Positions 43,646 to 51,815 of a DNA stretch of 64,000 nt are shown piece by piece (the first letter of the stretch is position 1; each line of letters opens with the position of its first letter). Origin of the DNA: Streptomyces kanamyceticus. Lineage in GTDB: Bacteria > Actinomycetota > Actinomycetes > Streptomycetales > Streptomycetaceae. The translations under genes and the position numbers were made by a program. Location: NCBI RefSeq assembly GCF_008704495.1, contig NZ_CP023699.1:2790001-2854000 (forward strand). Direction: 5' to 3'. The notes beneath the pieces are model-generated. The model searched no databases and was not told the origin of the DNA. It saw only the letters and a list, made by a program, of their open reading frames with translations.

Positions 43646-45331
43646 CTATGCGTGGGACGGGCGCGCCGCGGCGGACAGCGCATCGGCAAGGCGGTCGAGG
43701 ACTGCGGCTGCCTGTTCATCGGTGATGGTGAGAGGAGGAAGGAGTCGTACGACGCTGGAGTGACGGCCGCCGAGTTCGACGATGAGTCCGCGGCGCAGGC
43801 ACTCGCGCTGGACGGCGGCGGCCAGTTCGGGGGCTGGTGGGTGGGGCTGGGTGATGCGCGGCAGAGCGTCCGGGGAGGGGCCACTTGGAATCAGAACCGG
43901 GGCGTGCTTCTTGCCTTGTGCCGGGATCGGGGCGGCCGGTGCCGGAGCCGGTGCCGCGTTCGAGGCAAGCGATACGTCCGGAGACGTCGCCAAGTCCGAG
44001 GCCAGGCCCGAAGTTGCCCCCTGGCCCGCACCGCACGTCGGACCTGCACCTCCCGTCGCCCCCGAGCCTCCCGCCGGACCTACGCCTCCCGCCAGGCCAG
44101 ATCCGCCCACCGGGCCGGATCCTCCCCCCGTCGGGTCCACGAGTTCGACGCCGATCATCAGGCCCCGGCCTCGGACCTCGCCGATGCAGGAGTGTTCGGC
44201 CGCCAGGGAGCGCAGTTGGGTGAGCATGCGGGCGCCGAGGGTGGCGGCGCGTTCGGCGAGGCCGTTCTCGCGGACGTAGGCGAGGGTCGCCGTGCCCGCG
44301 GCCATCGCGAGTTGGTTGCCGCGGAAGGTGCCCGCGTGGGAGCCGGGCGGCCAGACGTCCAGGTCGTCGCGGTAGACCACGACGGCCAGCGGGAGGCTGC
44401 CGCCGATCGCCTTGGACAGCACCATCACGTCCGGGACGACGCCGCTGTGCTCGACGGCCCAGAAGGCTCCGGTGCGTCCGACGCCGGTCTGCACCTCGTC
44501 GGCGATGAGCGGGATGCCGCGCGCCGCGGTGATCTCGCGCATCCTGCGGAGCCATGCGTCGGGGGCCGGAAGGACGCCGCCTTCGCCCTGGACGGGTTCG
44601 AGGATCATGCCGGCCGGTGCGGGGACGCCGGACTTGGTGTCGTCGAGGAGGCTCTCGGTCCACCGGGCGGAGAGTTCGGCGCCGTACTCGCCGCCGAGTC
44701 CGAACGGGCAGCGGTAGTCCTGCGGGTAGGGCAGGCGCGCGACGCGTACGTCCGGTGCGCCGCCGGAGGCTTCGAGGGCCCCGGCCGTCATCCCGTGGTA
44801 GGCGCCGGTGAAGGCCAGCATGCCGTCGCGGCCGGTGGCGGCGCGGACCAGTTTCAGGGCCGCTTCCACCGCGTCCGTGCCCGCCGGGCCGCAGAACTGG
44901 ATGCGCGCCCGGTCGGCCAGGCCGGCCGGCAGGGTACGGAAGAGCTCCGTGGTGAAGTCGTCCTTGACGGGGGTGGCCAGGTCGAGAACATGCAGGGGAG
45001 CCTCCGAGTCGAGGACCTTCCTGATGGCTTCGAGCACCACGGGGTGATTGTGGCCGAGGGCGAGGGTTCCGGCGCCCGAGAGGCAGTCGAGGTAGCGGCG
45101 CCCGTCCGCGCCCTCGATCGTCAGGCCGCGCGCGCGTACGGGCACGATCGGCAGGGCCCGCGCGTAGGTGCGCGCCGCCGACTCGCGCGCCGACTGGCGG
45201 CGCAGGATTCCCTCGTGCGCCGCGGAGTGCGCGCCGGAGTGTTCCGCGGGGGCTCCGGTGGCGGGTGGGGCGGGGTGCGTCGCGGAGTGCGCTGCGGATG
45301 CCGCCGCGGGCGCAGGATCGGTCACGGCCAC
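43646..45331 (-). CDS. PLP-dependent diaminobutyrate--2-oxoglutarate-type aminotransferase with linker insertion
   Basis: 561 residues. GTG start (VAVTDPAPAAASAAH) after GGGAGG; longer upstream frame rejected. Class III aminotransferase: LSGAGTLALGHNHPVV, IQFCGPAGTDAVEAALKLVRAATGR, AYHGMTAGAL, EPVQGEGG, LIADEVQTGVGRTG (Asp) and VLSKAIGGSLPLAV (PLP Lys), closest in pattern to diaminobutyrate aminotransferases of siderophore clusters (RhbA type). Residues ~399-500 are a Gly/Ala/Pro-rich insertion between two conserved blocks, without disturbing the frame. First gene of the siderophore operon. Confidence 0.88.
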   Translation of the reverse strand: MAVTDPAPAAASAAHSATHPAPPATGAPAEHSGAHSAAHEGILRRQSARESAARTYARALPIVPVRARGLTIEGADGRRYLDCLSGAGTLALGHNHPVVLEAIRKVLDSEAPLHVLDLATPVKDDFTTELFRTLPAGLADRARIQFCGPAGTDAVEAALKLVRAATGRDGMLAFTGAYHGMTAGALEASGGAPDVRVARLPYPQDYRCPFGLGGEYGAELSARWTESLLDDTKSGVPAPAGMILEPVQGEGGVLPAPDAWLRRMREITAARGIPLIADEVQTGVGRTGAFWAVEHSGVVPDVMVLSKAIGGSLPLAVVVYRDDLDVWPPGSHAGTFRGNQLAMAAGTATLAYVRENGLAERAATLGARMLTQLRSLAAEHSCIGEVRGRGLMIGVELVDPTGGGSGPVGGSGLAGGVGPAGGSGATGGAGPTCGAGQGATSGLASDLATSPDVSLASNAAPAPAPAAPIPAQGKKHAPVLIPSGPSPDALPRITQPHPPAPELAAAVQRECLRRGLIVELGGRHSSVVRLLPPLTITDEQAAAVLDRLADALSAAARPSHA

Positions 45332-45690
45332 GACTGTTGGTCCTCCCGCTGGGATGAGTGCGTCCCGCGTGGAGTCCGGGGGGCTCCACGCGGGCCTGCT
45401 CGGTGGCAAGTTGGCAGGGGGGATGAACGCATGGCTCTGGTCCCCCGTACGTACCAACGACGAGAGCCCCGGAGGATCACGGGTAATCAGAAGATCCTTG
45501 TCGTGACGGAACCGTTGCCCTTCCGTCGGCCGTCCCCAACGGCACCGGCATAGTGTGGGGTGCCGTTCATCAGGAACGGGGTGTTCCGCACCCGGCGACG
45601 ACGGGCGCTCCACACCCGGTCGCAGCGGGTGCTCCGTGCCCGGATGTACGGCACTTTGGAACGATTTCTAGGCCCAGGGGGAATTTCACG
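45332..45690. promoter_or_regulatory. Divergent control region, siderophore operon / protease genes
   Basis: About 359 bases without a gene. No DmdR1/IdeR iron box (TTAGGTTAGG-type) and no other recognisable operator was found by eye. Promoters must be present for both directions but cannot be placed. Confidence 0.3.
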
Positions 45691-46926
45691 ATGCGACCCA
45701 TACGTCCGCTCTCTACCGCTCGCGGCGGGAGGAGCAAGCGCTCCAGAACCTCCCCCGTGGCGGCCGCTGTGGCGCTCGGCGCGGCGCTCGTACTGACCGC
45801 CACGGCCTGCGGCCCCGGCGACGACAACGCCGGTGGCGACTCGTCCGCTTCGCAGCCCGGTGACAGTGGCGGCGACGGCAAGGTCACGATCCCGGACGGT
45901 CTGAAGGACAAGCTCAAAGAGCACGGCATCGACCTGGACGAGTGGAAGAAGGGCGGCTGGAAGAAGAACTGGGACAAGGACAAGTGGCTTCGCGAGGCCG
46001 GTGAGTTCGTCAACCCGATCATCAAGGACCTGTGGGACCCGGAGCGGATGCGGGACGCCGACAAGAATCCCGACCACGGGGTCGACGACAACGACATCTC
46101 CGGTGACCAGGGCGTCACGGACCCGACGCCGAAGCCCGTGGACGCGGCTGCCGTCAAGACGCCGTACCACGACCAGGTCGCCGAGTCCGGCAAGCTCTTC
46201 TTCGACGGTCCCGACGGTTCGATGGTCTGCTCCGCGACCGTCGTCAAGGACCCGGCCCACCCCGGCAAGTCCAACATGGTGTGGACCGCGGGCCACTGCG
46301 TGCACGCGGGCGCCAAGGGCGGCTGGTACCGCAACATGGTCTTCGTCCCCTCGTACAACAACAGCGGCAAGTCGGTCGAAGAGCTCCAGAACGCTCCCAA
46401 GGAAGAAGTCGCTCCGTACGGCGTCTGGTGGGGCGACTGGGCACAGACCTCCGACCAGTGGATCGAGCAGGGTGGCCCCACCGGCGGCCTGGGTGCCCCG
46501 TACGACTTCGCGGTCATCCACGTGACGCCCGAGAAGGGCGGTGACGGCAAGTCGCTGGAGGAGACGGTCGGTTCGGCTCTCCCCGTGGACTTCAACGCTC
46601 CCGCGGTGCCGCAGATCGACGGGATGACGGCGACCGGCTACCCGGCCGCACCGCCGTTCGACGGCCAGAAGGCGTTCCAGTGCGCCGACAAGCCGGGCCG
46701 CCTTTCGCTCAGCAAGCCCGACCCGACGATGTACCGCATCGGCTGCACCATGACCGGCGGTTCGTCCGGCGGCGGCTGGGTCGCCGAGGGCCAGGACGGC
46801 AAGCCCGCGCTGGTGTCGAACACCTCCATCGGCCCGGTGACGGCGGGCTGGCTCGCCGGTCCGCGCCTGGGCAAGGAGGCCAAGGGCGTCTACAGCTCGG
46901 TCAGCAAGAAGTTCGCCGGTCAGTAG
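45691..46926 (+). CDS. Trypsin-like serine protease lipoprotein, copy 1
   Basis: 411 residues. ATG (MRPIRPLSTARGGR) preceded by AGGGGG. Signal peptide with a lipobox-like LTATAC ending; Cys is the predicted lipidated residue. A linker with KKGGWKKNW precedes the S1 protease fold. Catalytic triad: His in WTAGHCVHAG, Asp in YDFAVIHV, Ser in TGGSSGGGW, all present. Cell-surface protease; substrate unknown. Copy 2 lies 187 bases downstream on the same strand and is nearly identical in architecture. Confidence 0.9.
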   Translation: MRPIRPLSTARGGRSKRSRTSPVAAAVALGAALVLTATACGPGDDNAGGDSSASQPGDSGGDGKVTIPDGLKDKLKEHGIDLDEWKKGGWKKNWDKDKWLREAGEFVNPIIKDLWDPERMRDADKNPDHGVDDNDISGDQGVTDPTPKPVDAAAVKTPYHDQVAESGKLFFDGPDGSMVCSATVVKDPAHPGKSNMVWTAGHCVHAGAKGGWYRNMVFVPSYNNSGKSVEELQNAPKEEVAPYGVWWGDWAQTSDQWIEQGGPTGGLGAPYDFAVIHVTPEKGGDGKSLEETVGSALPVDFNAPAVPQIDGMTATGYPAAPPFDGQKAFQCADKPGRLSLSKPDPTMYRIGCTMTGGSSGGGWVAEGQDGKPALVSNTSIGPVTAGWLAGPRLGKEAKGVYSSVSKKFAGQ

Positions 46927-47113
46927 TCGACTGGTCGGCGGCAGCGGACGTACGGCGGCGGGGCACCGGAAATCTTCACGACCCCGCCGCCGTTCGCCCT
47001 CAACCTCACAGGCATAGTGAGGTGTTGCGTCGATGTGGAGCTCCGCGGAGTGCCCGCTTCGACAGATGACACGTACATGGCAACCACACGTTCTCAACGG
47101 GGGTAACACCACC

Positions 47114-48331
47114 ATGCGTTCCACTCGTGCGCCGTTCGCGCGCCGCCGTGGACGGGGCGTCGCACTCGCCGCCACCGGCCTCGCCGCGACCCTGGCGCTC
47201 ACCGCCACGGGCTGCGGCCCGAGCGAAGACAAGGCGGGCGACAAGCCGGACGCCGCCGCGTCGCAGGGAGCCGACGGCGGCTCCGACTCCGGTCCCGACT
47301 CCAAACTGCCCGGCGACATCGCCGACAAGCTCAAGGACCACGGCATCGACCTGGATGAGTGGAAGAAGGGCGGCTGGAAGAAGAACTGGGGCAACGGCGA
47401 GTGGCTTCGCGAGGCCAAGGACTTCGTCAATCCGGTCATCGAGGGGCTCTGGAAGCCCGAGCGGATGAAGGACGCCAAGGACCCGAACAAGACGATCGCC
47501 GCGAAGGACGCGAGCGCCGACCAGGGCGCGACCGACCCGGAGCCGACGCCGGTCCAGGCCAAGCCCGAGAAGACGCCGTACCACGAGAACGCCGCCCCGG
47601 TGGGCAAGATCTTCTTCGACTCCCCCGACGGGTCGATGGTCTGCTCCGGCACCGTCGTGAAGGACCCCCGCAACCCGGGCAAGTCCAATCTCGTGTGGAC
47701 CGCGGGCCATTGCGTGCACGCCGGTAAGAACGGCGGCTGGTACCGCAACATCACCTTCGTCCCCTCGTACAACGACCTGGGCAAGTCCGAGGCCGAGCTG
47801 GCCAACGCGGCCCCGCAGGAAGTCGCCCCCTACGGCCAGTACTGGGCCGACTGGATCTCGACCTCCAACGAGTGGATCGACGAGGGCGGCCCGACGGGCG
47901 GCGCGGGCGCGACGTACGACTACGCCGTGCTGCACGTGAAGCCCGAGCAGGGCGGCAAGTCGCTCGAGGAGACGGTCGGCAACGCGCTCGACGTCGACTT
48001 CTCGACCCCCTCGACGCAGACCGTGAGCTCGATGGGCGCTTGGGGCTACCCGGCCGCCCCGCCGTACAACGGCCTGATGATGCACAAGTGCGTCGACAAG
48101 CCGGGCCGTCTCTCCCTGTCGCCGTCGCTGCCGACGATGTACCGCATCGGCTGCACCATGACCGGCGGTTCGTCCGGCGGCGGCTGGTTCCGGGTCGTCG
48201 GCGACAAGACCAAGCTCGTGTCCAACACCTCGATCGGCCCGGCCGCCAACACCTGGCTCGCCGGACCGCAGCTGGGCAAGGGCGCCGAGCAGGTCTACGA
48301 CATGATGAGCAAGAAGTACGGCTCGCAGTAG
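47114..48331 (+). CDS. Trypsin-like serine protease lipoprotein, copy 2
   Basis: 405 residues, ATG (MRSTRAPFARRRGR) after GGGGG. Signal peptide with lipobox LTATGC. Same architecture as copy 1, including GIDLDEWKKGGWKKNW and PYHENAAPVGKIFFDSPDGSMVCSG; catalytic His (WTAGHC), Asp (YDYAVLHV) and Ser (TGGSSGGGW) are intact. The two copies are clearly a tandem duplication that has diverged mainly in linkers. A strong terminator follows. Confidence 0.9.
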   Translation: MRSTRAPFARRRGRGVALAATGLAATLALTATGCGPSEDKAGDKPDAAASQGADGGSDSGPDSKLPGDIADKLKDHGIDLDEWKKGGWKKNWGNGEWLREAKDFVNPVIEGLWKPERMKDAKDPNKTIAAKDASADQGATDPEPTPVQAKPEKTPYHENAAPVGKIFFDSPDGSMVCSGTVVKDPRNPGKSNLVWTAGHCVHAGKNGGWYRNITFVPSYNDLGKSEAELANAAPQEVAPYGQYWADWISTSNEWIDEGGPTGGAGATYDYAVLHVKPEQGGKSLEETVGNALDVDFSTPSTQTVSSMGAWGYPAAPPYNGLMMHKCVDKPGRLSLSPSLPTMYRIGCTMTGGSSGGGWFRVVGDKTKLVSNTSIGPAANTWLAGPQLGKGAEQVYDMMSKKYGSQ

Positions 48332-48384
48332 CCCTTCGAGCAGGAGCCCGTGCCGCACGCGAGCGGGCGGCACGGCCCGTACGA

Positions 48385-48426
48385 ACGGAAGGCCCGTCCC
48401 CACCGAAGTGGGGACGGGCCTTCCGT
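48385..48426. terminator. Bidirectional terminator between protease copy 2 and hflX
   Basis: Perfect 19-base-pair stem (48385-48403 with 48408-48426) closed by a CGAA tetraloop, the longest hairpin found here. It lies 53 bases after the protease stop and 17 bases beyond the hflX stop; the two genes converge. Confidence 0.9.
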
Positions 48427-48443
48427 CTGTCTACCGAAACGGG

Positions 48444-49934
48444 TCAGTGCGTGGCCGGCACATACGGAGCGAGCTCCACGGCAAGCTCCTCGTGCACCCG
48501 CGCCTTGAGCACCGTGCCCTCGGCGGTGTGCTCCTCGGAGAGCACCTCGCCCTCGGCGTGCGCCCGCGAGATGAGCTGGCCGTGCGTGTACGGAACGAGG
48601 GCCTCGATCTCGACCTCGGGTCGCGGCAGTTCGGCGTCGATGAGCGCGAGGAGATCCTCGATACCGGCACCTGTCCGCGCGGAGACCACGATCGCGTGCT
48701 TCTCGTTGCGCAGCAGCCGCTGGAGGACCAACGGGTCCGCCGCGTCCGCCTTGTTGACCACCACGATCTCGGGTACGTCGGTGGCGCCCACGTCCCGGAT
48801 CACCTCGCGCACGGCGGCCAGCTGCTCCTCCGGCACCGGGTGCGAGCCGTCCACCACGTGCAGGATCAGGTCGGATTCGCCGACCTCCTCCATGGTGGAG
48901 CGGAACGCCTCGACGAGGTGGTGCGGCAGATGCCGTACGAACCCGACGGTGTCGGCCAGCGTGTAGAGCCGACCGCTCGGCGTCTCGGCCCGGCGCACGG
49001 TCGGGTCGAGGGTGGCGAACAGCGAGTTCTCCACCAGGACGCCCGCGCCCGTGAGTCGGTTGAGCAGCGAGGACTTGCCCGCGTTCGTGTAACCGGCGAT
49101 CGCGACCGAGGGCACCTTGTTGCGTCGGCGCTCCTGCCGCTTGATGTCGCGGCCCGTCTTCATCTCCGCGATCTCCCGGCGCATCTTCGCCATCTTCTCG
49201 CGGATCCGTCGCCGGTCCGTCTCGATCTTGGTCTCACCGGGACCACGGGTGGCCATGCCGCCACCGCCGCCGCCACCCATCTGACGGGAGAGCGACTGAC
49301 CCCAGCCGCGGAGCCTCGGCAGCATGTACTGCATCTGCGCGAGGGCGACCTGCGCCTTGCCCTCTCGGGACTTGGCGTGCTGGGCGAAGATGTCGAGGAT
49401 CAGGGCGGTCCTGTCGACCACCTTGACCTTGACGACGTCTTCGAGGTGGATCAGCTGGCCGGGGCTGAGCTCACCGTCACACACGACGGTGTCGGCGCCG
49501 GTCTCGAGGACGATGTCGCGCAGCTCAAGGGCCTTGCCGGAGCCGATGTACGTCGCCGGGTCCGGCTTGTCGCGGCGCTGGATGACGCCGTCGAGCACGA
49601 GCGCACCCGCGGTCTCGGCGAGGGCGGCCAGCTCGGCGACGGAGTTCTCCGCATCCTGGACCGTCCCGGAAGTCCACACGCCGACGAGCACCACGCGCTC
49701 CAGACGGAGCTGTCGGTACTCGACTTCGGTGACGTCCTCGAGCTCGGTGGAGAGGCCCGCGACGCGGCGCAGGGCCGCGCGCTCGGAGCGGTCGAGCTGG
49801 TCGCCGTCCCGGTCTCCGTCGATCTCGTGGCTCCAGGCGACGTCCTCTTCCATCAGGGCATCGGCCCGAAGACCTTCGGGGTAGTTCTGCGCGAAGCTCT
49901 GTGCGTCCTGGGAAGGGGAAGAAGAGGAGGTCAT
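48444..49934 (-). CDS. hflX: GTPase HflX
   Basis: 496 residues. HflX is a ribosome-binding GTPase that splits stalled 70S ribosomes under stress. The HflX N-terminal domain contains TYIGSGKALELRDIV, and a Gly-rich stretch (RQMGGGGGGGMATRGPGETKIETD) precedes the G domain. G1 is GYTNAGKSS, G3 DTVGFVRHLPHHLVEAF, G4 NKAD. A C-terminal HflX domain follows. Minus strand, standing alone with its own ~270-base upstream gap. Confidence 0.96.
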   Translation of the reverse strand: MTSSSSPSQDAQSFAQNYPEGLRADALMEEDVAWSHEIDGDRDGDQLDRSERAALRRVAGLSTELEDVTEVEYRQLRLERVVLVGVWTSGTVQDAENSVAELAALAETAGALVLDGVIQRRDKPDPATYIGSGKALELRDIVLETGADTVVCDGELSPGQLIHLEDVVKVKVVDRTALILDIFAQHAKSREGKAQVALAQMQYMLPRLRGWGQSLSRQMGGGGGGGMATRGPGETKIETDRRRIREKMAKMRREIAEMKTGRDIKRQERRRNKVPSVAIAGYTNAGKSSLLNRLTGAGVLVENSLFATLDPTVRRAETPSGRLYTLADTVGFVRHLPHHLVEAFRSTMEEVGESDLILHVVDGSHPVPEEQLAAVREVIRDVGATDVPEIVVVNKADAADPLVLQRLLRNEKHAIVVSARTGAGIEDLLALIDAELPRPEVEIEALVPYTHGQLISRAHAEGEVLSEEHTAEGTVLKARVHEELAVELAPYVPATH

Positions 49935-50201
49935 TGGGTCCTTACGTCGATTCGTCGATGGGAATGCGGACGGCTGCCTGATCCGTCACCTTCGACAACG
50001 CCCCGGGCCGTCCGGAGATTCCCCGGACCGGCCTGAGCCGACCCTGAGATCTCCCCGAGGGGATGTCCCGGACGGGCCGCCGTGCCGACCTGAAGATGGT
50101 TGCACGGCACGCCCCGTCTCGTCACGCGGGTTATTGCGGGCTCCCGCACCGGGGCCGCCGCGGGCTCCGGCCCCTCACGCCGCCCGCCGCCCCGCTCCCG
50201 G

Positions 50202-51701
50202 TTACTTCCCGTCCGTCGTCGAGGTACGCCAGTCCGGGTGCCCCGGCATCGGCGGCGTCTTCTCCCCGTACAGCCAGGCCTTGAAGAATCCGCCCAGGTC
50301 ACGCCCCGCTTCCTGGGACGCGAGCCGCACGAAGTCGTCGGTCGTCGCGTTGCCGTCCCGGTACTCGTGGACCCAGGCCCGCTCGATGCGGTCGAAGGCG
50401 GGCTGCCCGATCTCCTGCCGCAGGGCGTAGAGCACCAGCGCGCTGCCGTCGTAGACGACGGGCCGGAAGATGCTGATCTTCTGCCCCGGCGCGGGCTCCT
50501 TCGGCGCGGCGGGCGGCCCGCCCGCCGCGCGCCAGGCGTCCGACTGGCGATAGGCGTCCCGCATCCGCACCGCGAGCGGCCGCTGCGCCTTCTCCTGGGC
50601 GTAGAGCGCTTCGTACCAGGTGGCGTGGCCCTCGTTGAGCCAGAGGTCCGACCAGGACCGCGGGCTCACGCTGTCGCCGAACCACTGGTGCGCCAGCTCG
50701 TGCACCATGATCGAGTCGACGTACCACTCGGGGTACTCGGGGCGGGTGAAGAGCTCTCTCTCGAAGAGAGAGAGCGTCTGCGTCTCCAGTTCGTAGCCGG
50801 TCTGCGCCTGTGCGATCAGCACTCCGTACGCCTCGAAGGGGTAGCGGCCGACCTTCTTCTCCATCCACCCGAGCTGGCCGGGCGTCTTCTTCAGCCAGCG
50901 CTCCAGGGTCTTGCGGTCCTTGGTGGGCACCACATCGCGTACGGGGAGGCCGTTCGGCCCCTTCCGCCGGATGACGCTGGAGCGGCCGATCGACACCTGG
51001 GCCAGCTCGGTGGCCATGGGGTGGCGGGTCCGGTACGACCAGGTGGTGCCGCCTCCGCCGTGCCGGGTCCTGGCGACCGGGAGGCCGTTGGCGACCGCGG
51101 TGAGGCCCTTCGGAGCGGTGATCCGGAAGGTGAAGTCCGCCTTGTCCGAGGGGTGGTCGTTGCACGGGAAGACCAGGTGGGCGGCGTCGGCCTGGTTGGC
51201 CATGGCGAGCCCGTCCCCGGTGCGCACCCAGCCGCCCTCGGCGCCCTTCGCGGCGACCGGGTCGCTGGTGTGCCGCACGGTGATCAGCATCCGCTCGCCG
51301 GGCGCCACCGGGGCGGCCGGTGTGACGACCAGGTCCTCGCCGGTGCCGACGAAGCGGGCGGCCTTGCCGTTGACCTCGACGGAACGGACCTTGCCGTGCG
51401 CGAAGTCGAGATTCACGCGTTCCAAGGGAGCCGTCGCGCGCGCGTCGATCTTGGTCACGGCGTCCAGCGGCTTGCTGTTGTCGCCGCGGTAGGTGAAGGC
51501 GATGTCGTACGACGCCACGTCGTAACCGGGGTTGCCCAGGTGCGGGAAGAGCCGGTCGCCGATGCCGAGGGGGGTCGCGGGCGGCGGGGCGCTCGCCGCG
51601 ATGAGGGCGGCGGACGCGGAGGCGGCGAGCAGGGCGACGGCAACGCGGCGCGTGCGGAGGGCCTTCGTCCTGGTGGCCTTGGGCCGAGGGGTGAGCAGCA
51701 T
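50202..51701 (-). CDS. M1-family zinc metallopeptidase (aminopeptidase-like), secreted
   Basis: 499 residues. An N-terminal signal-like segment (RRVAVALLAASASAALIAASAPPPA) suggests export. The zinc motif HELAHQWFGD is followed by the third ligand in WLNEGHATW, both canonical for M1 peptidases. The family's GAMEN loop is replaced by GYELETQT, as in several actinobacterial members, which may alter specificity from strict aminopeptidase. It lies between hflX and rshA on the same strand. Confidence 0.88.
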   Translation of the reverse strand: MLLTPRPKATRTKALRTRRVAVALLAASASAALIAASAPPPATPLGIGDRLFPHLGNPGYDVASYDIAFTYRGDNSKPLDAVTKIDARATAPLERVNLDFAHGKVRSVEVNGKAARFVGTGEDLVVTPAAPVAPGERMLITVRHTSDPVAAKGAEGGWVRTGDGLAMANQADAAHLVFPCNDHPSDKADFTFRITAPKGLTAVANGLPVARTRHGGGGTTWSYRTRHPMATELAQVSIGRSSVIRRKGPNGLPVRDVVPTKDRKTLERWLKKTPGQLGWMEKKVGRYPFEAYGVLIAQAQTGYELETQTLSLFERELFTRPEYPEWYVDSIMVHELAHQWFGDSVSPRSWSDLWLNEGHATWYEALYAQEKAQRPLAVRMRDAYRQSDAWRAAGGPPAAPKEPAPGQKISIFRPVVYDGSALVLYALRQEIGQPAFDRIERAWVHEYRDGNATTDDFVRLASQEAGRDLGGFFKAWLYGEKTPPMPGHPDWRTSTTDGK

Positions 51702-51815
51702 GAACTACCGCTATCAGCGCAGGCCTTCCCCGGTGGGACGGCGCGCGCCGAGCCACTCGAACGAGTCGCGGACGGAGGACTCGCGGAACGCGCGGAGCAG
51801 GCTTCGGGGCACGGC

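Noticed and set aside
45332..45690. DmdR1/IdeR iron box in front of the siderophore operon
   Set aside because: No TTAGGTTAGGCTCACCTAA-like sequence was found in the divergent region, so iron control is not claimed.
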